Below are positions 20,435-32,133 of a stretch of DNA of 64,000 nucleotides, one piece after another. Origin of the DNA: Reticulascus tulasneorum (taxonomy: Eukaryota; Ascomycota; Sordariomycetes; Glomerellales; Reticulascaceae); contig LSAX01000007.1 in NCBI GenBank assembly GCA_001557505.1, positions 1,116,001 through 1,180,000 on the forward strand. The letters run 5' to 3'. The notes beneath the pieces are model-generated. The model was not told the DNA's origin. It worked only from the letters and a program-made list of their open reading frames with translations, and ran no database searches. The position numbers and the translations under genes are program-made. The first letter of the stretch is position 1, and each line of letters begins with the position of its first letter.

Positions 20435-22635
20435 TCACAATTCCTGATCTTCTCCAGTCTTGGATTCCTCCATCGTGTCAACTCCGATTCGAATTTTGCC
20501 AAATGGTTGGTATGTTGGACCGTCTTGCTCCACCGAGACGGCATTCTTCGTCGCCAGGGTAAGGACATGATAGAAGGCCTGCGCCGCCACAATCTTTGTA
20601 TGCTTCGCGGGATCAGCCAGTGCCTCGAACTTCACCCATCGTCGATTCTTTTTCTTATCATCCGCCTTGACCTCGCCCATTTCCTTCGCCTGCTCCTTTG
20701 CATAACCCAAGAACTCTTCACTTGCAGTGTCCAGAGCTGATCGCATCCACTGAGAATCCGCAGCCTGCTGAGTATCTACTGCGGCAGCCGGACCAAAGTT
20801 CTCGAACGATGAATCTAGTGACTGGAGAGGCTGGAATATCTCCGAGCCCATTTCTGCGACTGCGGCATCGCTGAAGGGTTCGATAGGTTGAATAATGCTC
20901 CGACGTGGACTGGCGGTGAGTTGCTGGCTACCTACGCGATGCTGATGACCTCGTGTTGATGATGGTGGCGCGACAGACGGAGTACGATTCCACGGCATGA
21001 TGGAAGATGAGAGATGATCATCCATTGGCGGTTCTGCGTCCATTCCAATTTCGGGAACGGTCTCGTCGCCAAAGATACCTTCCATCTCGTCCACGATTCC
21101 CCCGACCGAGCGGCCTTGTCCGGGAGTTTCTTCGAGACGCTGGCGAACGTTGCGACCCTCTTCCTCTTCTTCTCCTTCAAACGCTGCTGATGCAGACCGG
21201 CGACGACGACCGCCTGCTGCAATTGGCACCTCTTCGTCTGCCTGAGTGCCCAGTAGCCGATCTCGAAGTCCATCCCCAGCGAAGAGGTCCGCGAGTGGGT
21301 GCATGATGCCCGGAATGCCTGTGATCTGGCCAACGTTTGAAATTCCAAAACCGTAGGTCAAATCATGAGCATTCCTTCTTGCTTGAACTATGCCCACCGG
21401 ATGGCGTGCCTTGCGAGTCTTTTCGTTAACAGCGATGTACTGTTCTTGCCAGGATTTGATTACTCTGCGCGACAACTCCGTAGTCTCATCCAGAAAGCCA
21501 GTCGCTTTACGTGGTCGTCCTCGTCTAGCTGCGGCAGTAGCTTGGTCACTCACAGCTTCCTGAGAAGGCCGCTTTTTTGGTCGTTGACGGATTGGGAAAG
21601 CCTCCGCTTCAGGAAGGGCATCCTCATCCATCATGATTATATCCCCTTCACCCTCAGCAAGTTGCAGTACTTGGCCTCCCTCTTGAGCCATCGGTTCTAC
21701 CTGTTCGGTTGGATCTCGTTGAAATTGAGACACCGGTCTTGGAAGTGGTGGCAGTTCGAGTTCTTGCTCAACAACGCCGATCAAGTTCCCATCAGCATCA
21801 ATCTCGAGATCAAAGCCGCCAATCGGTGCGAGATCTTCTGGTTCTTCAAAAGGGTTCATAACTTGAAGTGTCTTCTGCGCAGAAAATGGTGGGCCGAATG
21901 GAGAAGGAAACTGGTAGCTGCCACGATCGGATTGGGAAAGATTAATCCCTATGATCGAGTTGCCGCGACCCGACGATGAGTCTCCGCTGTTGGCTAGGCT
22001 GAACTGCGAGGATTTCTTGGACGAGTTTTGACTTGAGACGAAGACAATATTACCCTCAGTATCGAAGTCGAACTTGGGAATGTTGTTATTGGGTATAAAA
22101 CCAGGGTCGTCTTCGATGATGTTTTGGGTCCGCCTTTAAACAGTTAGTCGCTGTGCTGGGCGCATTCCTTCAAGTGCAGAAATATACTTCGCTTTCCCAG
22201 CCTGGGGATCCGTCTCGTTGTTGGCGATCATCTGATAGAACATCTTCATATCCGACTGAACTTTCTCTGCATCGGAGAGGACGTACGTGCATTGCTGCGA
22301 GTACACCCGCGAGACTCCGTACAGCAGACTGCTCTGAAGTCGAAGAGCCATCGGGGCACCGGGGGCGATAATCTTCTCACACGCCTTACGGACATTCACT
22401 TCCTGGATCGCCTTTCGCGTTACCTTTCTTGTACCACTCTTCGGTCCAACGGTTGCGATGAGCCTTGAACGTTAGTGAAGATATTCGAGCGGGCGTCAGT
22501 ATGTCACTGCGGCGGCAGGCGGCTTACCAGATAGTTGCGACGCCATACTGACGACTCGTGAGAACTTCATCTCTGTTAGATACTTCGGGGACGAGAACAG
22601 GGTGGGTAGAACGAACTCTCGTGGCTATAGAACAT
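20435..22635 (-). CDS. rec8: Meiotic cohesin kleisin REC8
   Basis: Four exons on the minus strand, 22617-22635, 22528-22570, 22188-22463 and 20435-22133, give 678 residues. The first two exons are tiny (19 and 43 bases). The N-terminal kleisin domain reads MFYSHE, then EVLTSRQYGVATIWLIATVG, then RLQSSLLYGVSRVYSQQCTYVL; this is the Rec8 type rather than Rad21/Scc1 (which has FYSEALLSKKGPLA-like wording). The middle is long, acidic and disordered (cleavage and phosphorylation region). The C-terminal winged helix is AFYHVLTLATKNAVSVEQ...YQPFGKIRI at about 624-659. Rec8 closes the Smc1-Smc3 ring in meiosis and is cut by separase. The first intron (22571-22616, GTTCGT...CAGAG, 46 bp) is the least certain junction; it inserts one Asn between MFYSHE and EVLTS. 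Confidence 0.87.
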
Positions 22636-23132
22636 GGTCGCGTGTTGTCCGAGTTTACTGGTAGCGGCTCGAAAGAGACTGCAGCTTCATCAGACGTTGA
22701 TTCGATATTGAAAACACGACTGGAAACGGCCCGAGTACTAATACTTGATGCTCTGCCCTCAATACATCTGACTTTGGGGGCATGGGGGCATGTCGGGGAT
22801 CATAGGAATATAGGTGCGTGAAGAAGCGCGAGTCCTGGTGGTGAGCCGTGTTTTTTCGCGGGCATGAAATAGGGGAAGTGTGAGATACTTCCATGGAGGA
22901 GAGGGAAAGAGCAATCCCGCCAGTCACGACCGCTTTCAAAAATTTCTCACATTTCAAACGGAAGGAGACACCGACGGTAGTCGTGAAGATAAATCTTATT
23001 GGTACCATTACCACATCCTCCTCGTAGCCCAGCTGCGGTCTCGTTTTGAAGCCGGTGCTTGGCTCTGATCCCTGGCCATGGGCAGATATATCATTTACTC
23101 ATGATCTTCGAGCATGATGAACTGCTATGCAG
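22636..23132. other. REC8 promoter / ALO1 3' region
   Basis: About 500 bp upstream of REC8 and downstream of co-oriented ALO1. No coding or RNA feature is recognised. Confidence 0.5.
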
Positions 23133-24674
23133 TCAAAAGCTTCCAGTAACTCGTAGTCCACCATCTTTCGCTGGCACTCTTTTAACCTCGACCTCTTCAA
23201 GCGCAAGCTTCATCCCACCACCAAGAATCTTCTCCCTGTGCCAGGGACCGACGAACATCCCCTCCGGGTCAGCGCCATCCCTGACCTCTCTCCATGCGTC
23301 CAAGTCCTTTCCATAGAATTTCTCAATAGCTTCACTCTCATCGAAGTTCTTCGCCCAGTGTGGCTTACCGCCAAGGTCCTTCATTAGCCACTCAAAAGCC
23401 TGGTAATACCGTTCCCGGCACGGCGGGTCCGTGTAATAAGGACGGTATAGCGTCGCGTTGAGGTAGAGCGTAGGCCCGTCAATTGAGGTAGGATCCAAGT
23501 ACGGACGGGAGTTGGATGTGATACTCGTGTCGCTAGCGCGCACTTCCACAGGTGCATGGACGTAGAGACCGTCGGCGGAGAAAGGGATATTGTGAGGGAC
23601 GTAATCCGGATCGGAAGGGGTGAGATGGTTGAGCCATGAGCTGAGGCGTCGGAGTGCCTCCGGGCCCTTGTCAAGCGGTATTGCCCACTCGTTTACAAAC
23701 TGGGAGTATAGGCAGTTCATGAGCAAGGCTTTGCGACTAGGTTGCACTGCCGTGGTAGTCGAGCCGTTCGCAAAGCCGTATTGCATGCCAAACACAAACC
23801 ATTCGACCCAGGGCAAGATTCGTGGCACATGGCCAGCGAGATACAGTAGGTTGTGATACACATAGTACCCCAGAGCGCCATCATAGTTTCTGACAGGAGG
23901 GGGGACCTCGTCTTCGTCGGTCTTCTCTGCCGTCCATACCACGGCCCGCCGGGTGTACGGGAACCACCAGACTCGCACAAATTCTGCCTGGCTCCAGAGG
24001 TCTTGCGACCATGCATCGTACATCTTTACGTCGTCGTCGATGACTTGCTTCCATCTCAGAGTGAATGCCGGGACAGCGCGGAAAGTGATCTCGGTGATGA
24101 TGCCGAGAGCACCGAGGGACAACAGCGCCGCACGGAACAGTGAGGGGTTCGTGGCGGGGGAGCAGGACTCAGTCACGCCGTTTGCAAGCGTAATCTTCAA
24201 AGACACGACATCCTCCGACATGAGCCCGTGTCTGATACTGCTCCCATGGGTCCCCGTGGAGATTGCGCCAGCAATGGACTGTTCGTTTATGCTCCCCAGG
24301 TTTGGCATCGCCAGCCCATGCCTCTCCAGCTCTTCGCAGAGCGCATAGAGCCTAATCCCACTTTGCATAACCACAATACCCGTCTTGTCGTCCACCGAAA
24401 GGACCTTGTTAAAATTGTCCAGGTTCACCATCCAACTCGAGGTGCATGTCAGGTCGGAGGGGGAGTGGCCACAACCAGTCGTGACGATGCGCCGTCGGCA
24501 TTTTCGCGCGAGGTTAACGGTTTTCTCCACCTCCTCCAGCGACTCAGGTTGGATGTAGAGCTCAGGCAGGGAAGAGAACGTTTTCGCCCACGTGTAGTGG
24601 GTGTGATTTGGTCGCGCGCGAAATGCGACGCCGTCGGCGCATTTCTCAATCTCCGCAGCCACCAAGGGATCCAT
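23133..24674 (-). CDS. ALO1: D-arabinono-1,4-lactone oxidase
   Basis: Single-exon protein of 513 residues. It belongs to the VAO-type FAD oxidases and catalyses the last step of D-erythroascorbate synthesis, oxidising D-arabinono-1,4-lactone with O2 and releasing H2O2; the yeast enzyme is mitochondrial-membrane associated. Visible: the FAD domain with TGCGHSPSDLTC at 66-77, where His70 is in the position of the histidine that carries covalent FAD in this family; MPNLGSINEQSIAGAISTGTHG at 123-144; and the C-terminal ALO domain with the family motif KPHWAKNF at 437-444. Hydrophobic stretches near 270-300 fit membrane association. Length is close to yeast Alo1 (526). The start at 24674 is the first ATG of a frame that begins with family-like sequence. 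All expected motifs are present. Confidence 0.92.
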   Translation of the reverse strand: MDPLVAAEIEKCADGVAFRARPNHTHYTWAKTFSSLPELYIQPESLEEVEKTVNLARKCRRRIVTTGCGHSPSDLTCTSSWMVNLDNFNKVLSVDDKTGIVVMQSGIRLYALCEELERHGLAMPNLGSINEQSIAGAISTGTHGSSIRHGLMSEDVVSLKITLANGVTESCSPATNPSLFRAALLSLGALGIITEITFRAVPAFTLRWKQVIDDDVKMYDAWSQDLWSQAEFVRVWWFPYTRRAVVWTAEKTDEDEVPPPVRNYDGALGYYVYHNLLYLAGHVPRILPWVEWFVFGMQYGFANGSTTTAVQPSRKALLMNCLYSQFVNEWAIPLDKGPEALRRLSSWLNHLTPSDPDYVPHNIPFSADGLYVHAPVEVRASDTSITSNSRPYLDPTSIDGPTLYLNATLYRPYYTDPPCRERYYQAFEWLMKDLGGKPHWAKNFDESEAIEKFYGKDLDAWREVRDGADPEGMFVGPWHREKILGGGMKLALEEVEVKRVPAKDGGLRVTGSF

Positions 24675-27105
24675 TGCGACAAGGAGTACTAACGGTATGG
24701 AATCGCGATCCGAACTTGGTCGAAGGAAGAACTTTGCAACCCGCGCTTGGAGGGGAGTGGAGACGCCGTAACAGACAGCTCAGATCAGCTCAGCTGTTCA
24801 ACAGGTGGACCGAAGTGGTGCGAGCCGTAGGTACCATTCCGGAGGTAGAAGAAGGGAGGACAGGTTTCCATGCTGAGACTTGGAGGTCTCAAGATATTTA
24901 CCTGCACAATACAGGGCCCGCGGGATGGATCTATTCCAGAATAAATAAAAACGATTTGAGATCACTAGTCTGGATGAGCTCATCGATATCTCGCAGGCTG
25001 TAGTGCCGGCCCAAGCCATCTTGCTTGCATGAGATGGTGCGGCGGTCAGAATCCTGATTGGGCCCCGAGCAAGTCGTCGAGTCACTGTGCAATGAGAGAC
25101 CCGAATCGGAGAAGGGACTTTTAGGGGACCAAGGCACCGTGGGCACTAAGGACACTAAACATCCTGGCCATTTCTGAAGGGTCTGGCTTCCATAGGGTAG
25201 GCCCCCGATGGAAGGTTTCCCGACCGAGCCGAAGATCGGAAGTAGGGACCTGCAAAATGTTGTAAGAATTATTTTTCGATTTCCCGAATCACCCACCATT
25301 AATCGCTGACCACTCGCCGCCACACACTGCCCAAGTGCGGTCTTGCCTGCTGCAGAGCACGGGCTCACAGATAAATTAACTTGAAGTGCAACAGCACCTG
25401 TCACGTCGCTGGTTCTTGTTGGAACAGTCAGACTCGTGGGCTTTCAGACACCAGAGCAAGAGCAAGAGCAGGTCACGGAGAGGGACAAGGGCGAAGAACG
25501 GATGAGCATGTAGAGGAGAAGACGAGTACACAGATGACGAGAAAGGACGAGTACAACGAGGATGCACATAATACCCAACTCAGAGCAGCGAGAGAGGTAA
25601 TTTCAGTGTGTCCCTCTACCTAAAGAATAGGCGACCGTTGAGCGTCTTCCGAGTTGGGCGCCTCAGTCACATCAGATGCATCTTGTAAACCATCATTTTG
25701 GAGTCACGGATGCACTGCGGCTGCAGGACTCTGCTGCCGGTAGAATTCTATTCAGCTTCGTGTTATGTTCATATGCCAGACATGGTGAAAACAGGCAACG
25801 CGTAGAGATCTGTGTGTCCCATCCGCCAAGTTGAGCTTTCTTACTCTCTAAAATCTTCTTCATGACGCTGCATAAAGCAGCGATCACAATGAAAACCACG
25901 AATGTCTCCGAAGAGTTCAAAATCAAAAATTGCGCCTGCGATGGCCCCGAAGGACAATCGAGACAGGTCGACTCCGCGATGTGCAATGCAGGCCTCCCTG
26001 ACTATCATCCGTCATTCGTGAGCGACAGAAGACCAAACAAGGTAAGTATAGAGAGAAAAAGAGAGAGAGATCCAACAGATATGGGAGGCGGGGGAGGTTT
26101 ATATAAAGTTCCTAGAAGCGGTCGGCCGCGGCAGAAAGATTCTGGTGATGCCTAACAATTTATTGAACCGTGGAATTGCAGGTTTAGCCCGAGTTAGCAT
26201 GAACCAGGGTGTATTGGCAAAGTGAGACCACCCTGACAGACAGATGGACAAGTTAGCAACGATGAAGCTGTCTCCAACTGGAAGCTAGCCACCTCAAGCA
26301 ATGAGACGGCACCCGTGCAGACGGTCTCGCGGAGCGTAACTGAGCTCCTCCATTGTGATGGAAATCATTAGAACACCCAAACGGGCTTATCCCATTTACG
26401 TATTGGGGGTATTACTGTACCTAGGAACATTACAGTAAGCTCTTCGACACTCGTGCCTCCCCCGGTGTGTACTGAACGATCTGAGAGTTTATTTTATTAC
26501 TAATAAACGCTCATTACAAAAGGTCCAAAGCTACTAATTCCCTGGAAAAGCATTCGTACATCCCTCCCCGAAGCAGCCACCTACCTGTACCACCAGGCAG
26601 CGAAATCCTTCCAAAATGTCGGCAGTCAGCGGGGTAGGTACCTATAGGTAACTAAGGTAGACTAGTCACTCCCCACTGCACTGCACTGCACCGTCCCGAA
26701 CTGCTTCGCCCGGCTTTGAATGCTTATCATGGCCTGCTGTACTGTAACACAGTACCTCAATCAGGAAGCTGGGTGATTGATACGCGTATACCCTCCACTG
26801 GCATGACGGGACACCAATGCTCCTTTAATGCACCTTTAAAATCATGGCTGATCTGCATCAGACCTGCATCAGACCTGCACCACAACGCCGAGGAAACCCT
26901 CTACTACTGTGTGTATTAAACCACGTTTGGGTAACTTACAGCCACGGTGCAGGATATGATAGAGAAAGATCAGCAGTAAGTATGCGCCATTGTCTTTACG
27001 TTGCCTGCTTAAGAAAGAACAAAAAGAATGGTTCGAATGAAGTTATCATCTCCTACTGACACTGACAAGTATTGTTTTCATCAGTGCTATATGAGGGATT
27101 GAATC
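24675..27105. other. Divergent intergenic region, no gene seen
   Basis: 2.4 kb between ALO1 (-) and the ABC transporter (+). Several 80-150 codon frames exist (for example 24931-25404 minus) but none shows a domain or codon pattern like the neighbours. Small repeats occur: an 11 bp tandem unit at 26853-26880, ACTGC repeats near 26680, and an 8 bp inverted repeat at 26412-26438. Confidence 0.45.
26853..26880 (+). repeat. 11 bp tandem repeat, about 2.5 copies
   Basis: The unit CTGCATCAGAC is repeated directly twice and followed by CTGCAC, about 225 bp before the ABC transporter start codon. No function is implied. Confidence 0.6.
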
Positions 27106-30100
27106 ATGGCTGAGGAAGACAACATCTTTGGTCCGCAGCTCCGCGGCGTCTTTGACTTCACTGTTCTCTTCGAACAGAGCATTTTGTCCATTCTGCCCAC
27201 AGCCCTCCTCGTTGTGCTCGCTCCCTTCCGTATTGCATGGCTTCTTCGAAGTGATATCCGCGTGAGGTCGGGGAAATTGCTGTGGTTTAAATTGGTATTA
27301 TCACGACTCACTCGTCCCTAAACCCACAGACTTCCAAGTACTAACTCTATCTAGACCGCCATTGCAGCGTTTCTTGGCGTGCAAATTGTCCTAGTAGCAC
27401 TGTGGGCCTTACCCTCCACACCCAGAGCCCGTACTTCCATTGCAGAGAGTGTCTTGTCACTGGTAGAAGCATCGATCATTGCTGCACTATCATACACCGA
27501 GCATAGGAGGTCCGTCCGGCCGTCGGCATTGCTCAGCGGTTATCTTTTCTTGACTATCATCTTGGACTTGGCTCAGGCCAGGACGTTATGGATCCGTACC
27601 GACTTGACGGCCGTCGCTGCTCTCTTTACCGTGTCTATCATCTCAAAGACCGTCATTCTCCTACTTGAAGAGACACCGAAGCGGCCCCTGCTGCCCGTTG
27701 AACTGAAGGATGCCCCCATAGAATCTACCACAGGCATCGTCAGCAGGAGCTTGTTCTGGTGGCTGAATACACTGTTCTTACAGGGTTCTAAGATACTGCT
27801 GATTAATGATGATCTCGGCGCGATAGACAAAAAGTTTGATTCACAGGTTTTGCTATCGAAGCTGGATTATACTTGGTCGAAGAGTACGTCTTCTCCACAC
27901 CTGTGGGCAGCCTCACTCTGACAACGTCTAGGCAAGAAATCAGGTGCTTGGGCTTTGATTTGGAGCACTTTTGCTGCGTACAAGATCACATTCTTTGCGG
28001 CTGTCATCCCGCGGCTCCTCTTCGCCGGTTTCACGTTCTCACAGCCGCTTCTCGTCAATCGGATAATCGATTTTGTTGGCGAGCCATGGGGGGAGACCTC
28101 CAGAAGCACTGCAGCCGGTCTGGTTGGCGCAACGGCAATCATATATGTCGGGCTTGCGGTACGCCATTCTCGAATTGCGCCCCGAGTACAAGAATGAGTT
28201 GTGGCTGACTTGTCCAGATCTCAAGGTGCTGGTACCAGCACTTGACATTCCAACTTATGACACTCTTTCGTGGTGGTTTGGTGTCACTCATCTTCAAGAA
28301 AACCTTGGAGCTCGACATAGCTGCCATCAAGGAATCGGCACCAGTCACTCTCATGAGCACTGACATTGATGCAATTGTTATAGCGCTCACCTTCGTGCAT
28401 GATGTATGGGCTAGTTTGATCGAACTTCCCATTGGGGTGTATCTCCTGTATCGTCAAATCGGAGCTTCTTGTTTTCTTCTGCTCATCCCAGGAGTCCGTA
28501 AGTGATGCCTCGTCCTCAGAACAAACACTAGCTCACTCATTTGGCACAGTTTCCTTTCTCGCTACTACAAAACTTTCAATGAACATGGGCCCGGCTCGCA
28601 TCGCATGGAATCAAGGTGTACAGAGTCGAGTCTCAATCACATCTTCCATGCTATCTCAAATTAAAGGCATCAAGATGATGGGGCTTACGGACTACTTTTT
28701 TACCCACATTCAGGGCCTTCGAGTAAACGAGCTAAAACTGTCAGTAAAATTCCGGCTCCTGCTCGTCTGGATGTCAGCAATAGGTTAGCAGCCCAATATC
28801 CCTTTTCACGATGCTCACTGACAGGCTGGTGAGCGACTTTCGCTGAGGTGATAACACCGACCGTAATCATTGGTGCTGCTGTCTTCTGGACCCGAGCAGG
28901 ACAAGGTCTGACTGTGGCTGAGGCTTTCACGGCATTGTCTATTGTTGTCCTCGTATCGCTCCCTCTGATCAAGCTCATGGCAGCATTCATGCAATTCTTT
29001 GGAGCAATTGGTTGTTTTAGTCGAATTCAGTCATTCCTCGTGCTGGATGAGCAAAAGGACCAGCGGGAGTTTCTTTTGGGATCTGTCAAGTCATCTATCG
29101 ATTTTAGCGGACGACCGACTTCCGGGAATTCTGATATCCAACCGTTGTCGCCTGGTATCGCACCAACTATGCCTGTTTTACGAGATGAGGAGATCGAACT
29201 AAGGTCAATATCAAACAAGCGAGTGGAGACTGTCATTAGTGGATCAAGGAATCTTGTTGTCGTGGATGATGCAACATTCTCGTTGGGGGATGGTACAGAA
29301 GTCCTGAGAAACATCAGCCTAGAGTTTCAACGGGCCACAATCTCCATGATCGTTGGTCGGGTTGGCTGCGGGAAATCCTCACTCCTGAAAGCACTGATGG
29401 GCGAGTTGAATATAAAGAAGGGGAATGTGACTCTACATACAACCTCCGTTGCATACTGCGATCAAACGGCGTGGCTGCAAAACGTCACGTTGCGCGAGAA
29501 TATCACTGGCAAGGAAGCCTTCGACCCAGCCTGGTTTTCCGCTATCATAGCCGCTTGCACTTTGGATGAGGATATCGCCGTGTTTCCCAATGCCGAAGAT
29601 ACCATTGTGGGAAGTGGTGGGGTGGCTCTTAGTGGTGGGCAGCGACAGAGAGTGGTACGCAATGCTAGCCAGGATGTGATAATGGATGCTTACCAGATTG
29701 CAGGCACTAGCGCGTGCTGTCTACTCTCGTAGGAAGCTCCTCCTCCTTGATGATGTATTCAGTGGTTTGGATAACTCGACATCCAGGGTCGTGTTCCAGA
29801 GGTTGCTAGGTCCGAACGGCCTGCTACGTTTGACCGGCATGACCGTGGTGGTTGCAACGAATCATGGTAAGAGCTCCAGCCTGTATATGTCGACTTTGGC
29901 GCAAAGCTTACGTACTTTGAAGTGAATTTCCTACCGTCTGCTGATTTTATTACCATGCTTGACGATGGGAATCCGGTCTACAGCCAAATTACTTTCGGCT
30001 CCGTCGATAGGTCAGTCTGGGGCAAACTTGTCGAAGAAGTCAAAGGCAAGGACATAGATGAGGAACTCGAAGAGTCAAAACCAGCACCAGCCACACAGAA

Positions 30101-32133
30101 TAAGGCAATCGTCGCTCCAGCACCAGACGCGAAGCGTGAAACGGAAGCTGAAATGACACGCCAGACTGGAGATTCGGAGTGCTACAAGATCTACTTTCGG
30201 TCGATCGGCTGGGCCATCTTCCTTCCTTTCTTTATAATCACGGTCGGCTATGTGGTCTTCATGAAACTTCCTCGTGAGCATACCACTCGGTTCCGTTACT
30301 GATGCAGGTCACTAACATAAACCTAGAAATCTGGCTCAGAATCTGGATGGAGCGTGGGACGACCAATCAACCCGGAGTATATTATGGAGTTTACGTTGCC
30401 TTTGGAATCATCTGTGTGGTACTCGCAACAGCTTCACTCTCGTATGTGGCCCATTCATCCTTGAGAATATTCGTACTCAAGTTTAGCCAGGTATTGGATG
30501 CTGGTAGCTATCCCAAGATCAGCGAACCACCTACACGAAATGTTGCTCAAGGCGGTGCTCGCGTGAGTCTTCCTCCGATTATGCTCCTGTGGCCTTGCTC
30601 ACCTACTACTACAGAGCGCCACTCTACTTCTTCACCACCACAGACAGTGGCATAACATTGAACAGGTTCGTTTGTCCTCCCCAAGTCCTGGATACAAGGG
30701 CTAACGGCCGCGTAGATTCAGTCAAGATATGACACTCATTGACCAGAGACTTCCTATGTCTGCGTTCGCTACCATGCATTGTTAGTCTCATAACATTCCC
30801 ATAACCGGAGTGTCCTGCTAATCAACTGCCCGCAGCTCTGCTCCTGGTCATAGCAGAAACGGGACTCATCGCCTCCGGAGCCACTTACGTGGCGTCCGTG
30901 ATCCCCTTCTCTCTCGTAGCCCTTTACTTCTTACAGAAATACTACCTTCGGACCTCCCGACAGATCCGACACCTCGATCTTGAGACCAAATCCCCGCTTT
31001 TCACGCAATTCACCGAGACCCTGGCCGGGCTCTCCACCATCCGCGCCTTCGGCTGGAAACGCACTTTTCTACGGGAGAACCACCGGCTGCTAGATACGTC
31101 TCAGAAGCCATTTTACCTCCTCTTCTGCATCCAGCGGTGGCTGAACGTTGTCCTGGACCTCTTCGTGGCCGGTCTGGCGTTGCTTCTGGTAGCATTTGCC
31201 GTCAACTTTACGAACACGACTACGAAGGGTGCGATTGGACTGGCGATGGTCAACATCATAGGGTTTAATCAGACGCTGGGGATGTTAATCGAGCAGTGGA
31301 CGCAACTTGAGACAAGTCTCGGGGCAATCGCGAGACTGAAGTATTTCGTGAACCATACTCCGCAAGAAGATCTTGAAGCGGAGAAGCAGCTCCCTCCAAG
31401 AGATTGGCCTGCCCATGGAATGATCGAAATCAAAGATGTCACGGCAGCCTACAGCGCCGACACCGAACCAGTTCTGTACAATGTATCGCTCACAATCCAG
31501 CCGGGCCAGAAAGTCGGCATCTGCGGCCGATCCGGCAGCGGGAAGTCCTCCCTTGTGCTCACCCTCCTCCGTCTCTTGGAGCTTAAATCCGGCACCATAA
31601 GAATCGACGACCAAGACCTCTCAGCCACGCCCCGCCAACAAATCCGGGCTCTCCTCACCGCCCTTCCTCAGGAGCCCGTTTCATTCTCGGGCACGGTACG
31701 ACACAACCTGGACCCCCATACCTCGATTTCCGCAGACGAGCCACTTATTGCGGCGCTGCAGAAGACCTCTATCTGGGAAACGATTGCGTCGCGCGGCGGG
31801 CTCGACGCACAATTCGACGAGGTTGGCTTCAGTGTGGGTCAGCAGCAGTTGTTCTGCCTTGCGCGCGCGATGTTGGGCCGGAGCAGAGTGCTACTGTTGG
31901 ATGAGGCTACAAGTAGCATTGACCAGCAGACGGATGAGGAGGTGCGGAGAGTCCTGACGCAGGAGTTTCAGCACTGTACAGTTGTAGAGGTTGCACATCG
32001 GCTAGAAGGCATCCTGGATTTTGATGTGGTTGTAGTCATGGTTGAAGGGAGAATTGCAGAAGTTGGAAGGCCCAGAGAGTTGCTGGACGGGCAGACGAGG
32101 TTTCGAACCCTCTGGGAGAATCAGGGGGAGTGA
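27106..32133 (+). CDS. ABC-C (MRP-type) multidrug transporter
   Basis: Thirteen exons: 27106-27294, 27355-27883, 27932-28158, 28218-28497, 28550-28783, 28834-29654, 29704-29866, 29923-30273, 30327-30441, 30491-30562, 30615-30665, 30716-30780, 30836-32133. All twelve introns are 48-60 bp and all phases close, giving 1464 residues, normal for a full-length ABCC protein. Layout is TMD0-TMD1-NBD1-TMD2-NBD2. NBD1 has Walker A GRVGCGKSS at 661-669, signature LSGGQRQR at 752-759 and Walker B LLLLDD, with Asp777 in place of the catalytic Glu. NBD2 has Walker A GRSGSGKS at 1263-1270, a divergent signature FSVGQQQ at 1364-1370, Walker B LLLDE with Glu1389, and H-loop His1420. One degenerate and one competent ATP site is the usual ABCC arrangement. 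It likely exports conjugates or xenobiotics from the plasma or vacuolar membrane; the substrate is unknown. No biosynthetic gene adjoins it. Confidence 0.9.

Noticed and set aside
21365..21979. 204-codon plus-strand frame
   Set aside because: Antisense to the long disordered part of REC8; its sequence is explained by complementing Ser/Glu/Pro-rich codons.
24931..25404. 157-codon minus-strand frame between ALO1 and the ABC transporter
   Set aside because: No domain and no codon similarity to neighbours; retained only as intergenic.
27024..27040. GGTTCGAA motif as a tRNA B box
   Set aside because: No A box, acceptor pairing or T-stem pairing around it.
27106..30900. Impression that the ABC transporter is a broken pseudogene
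   Set aside because: All apparent frame breaks coincide with 48-60 bp GT-AG introns of correct phase; the spliced product is continuous.
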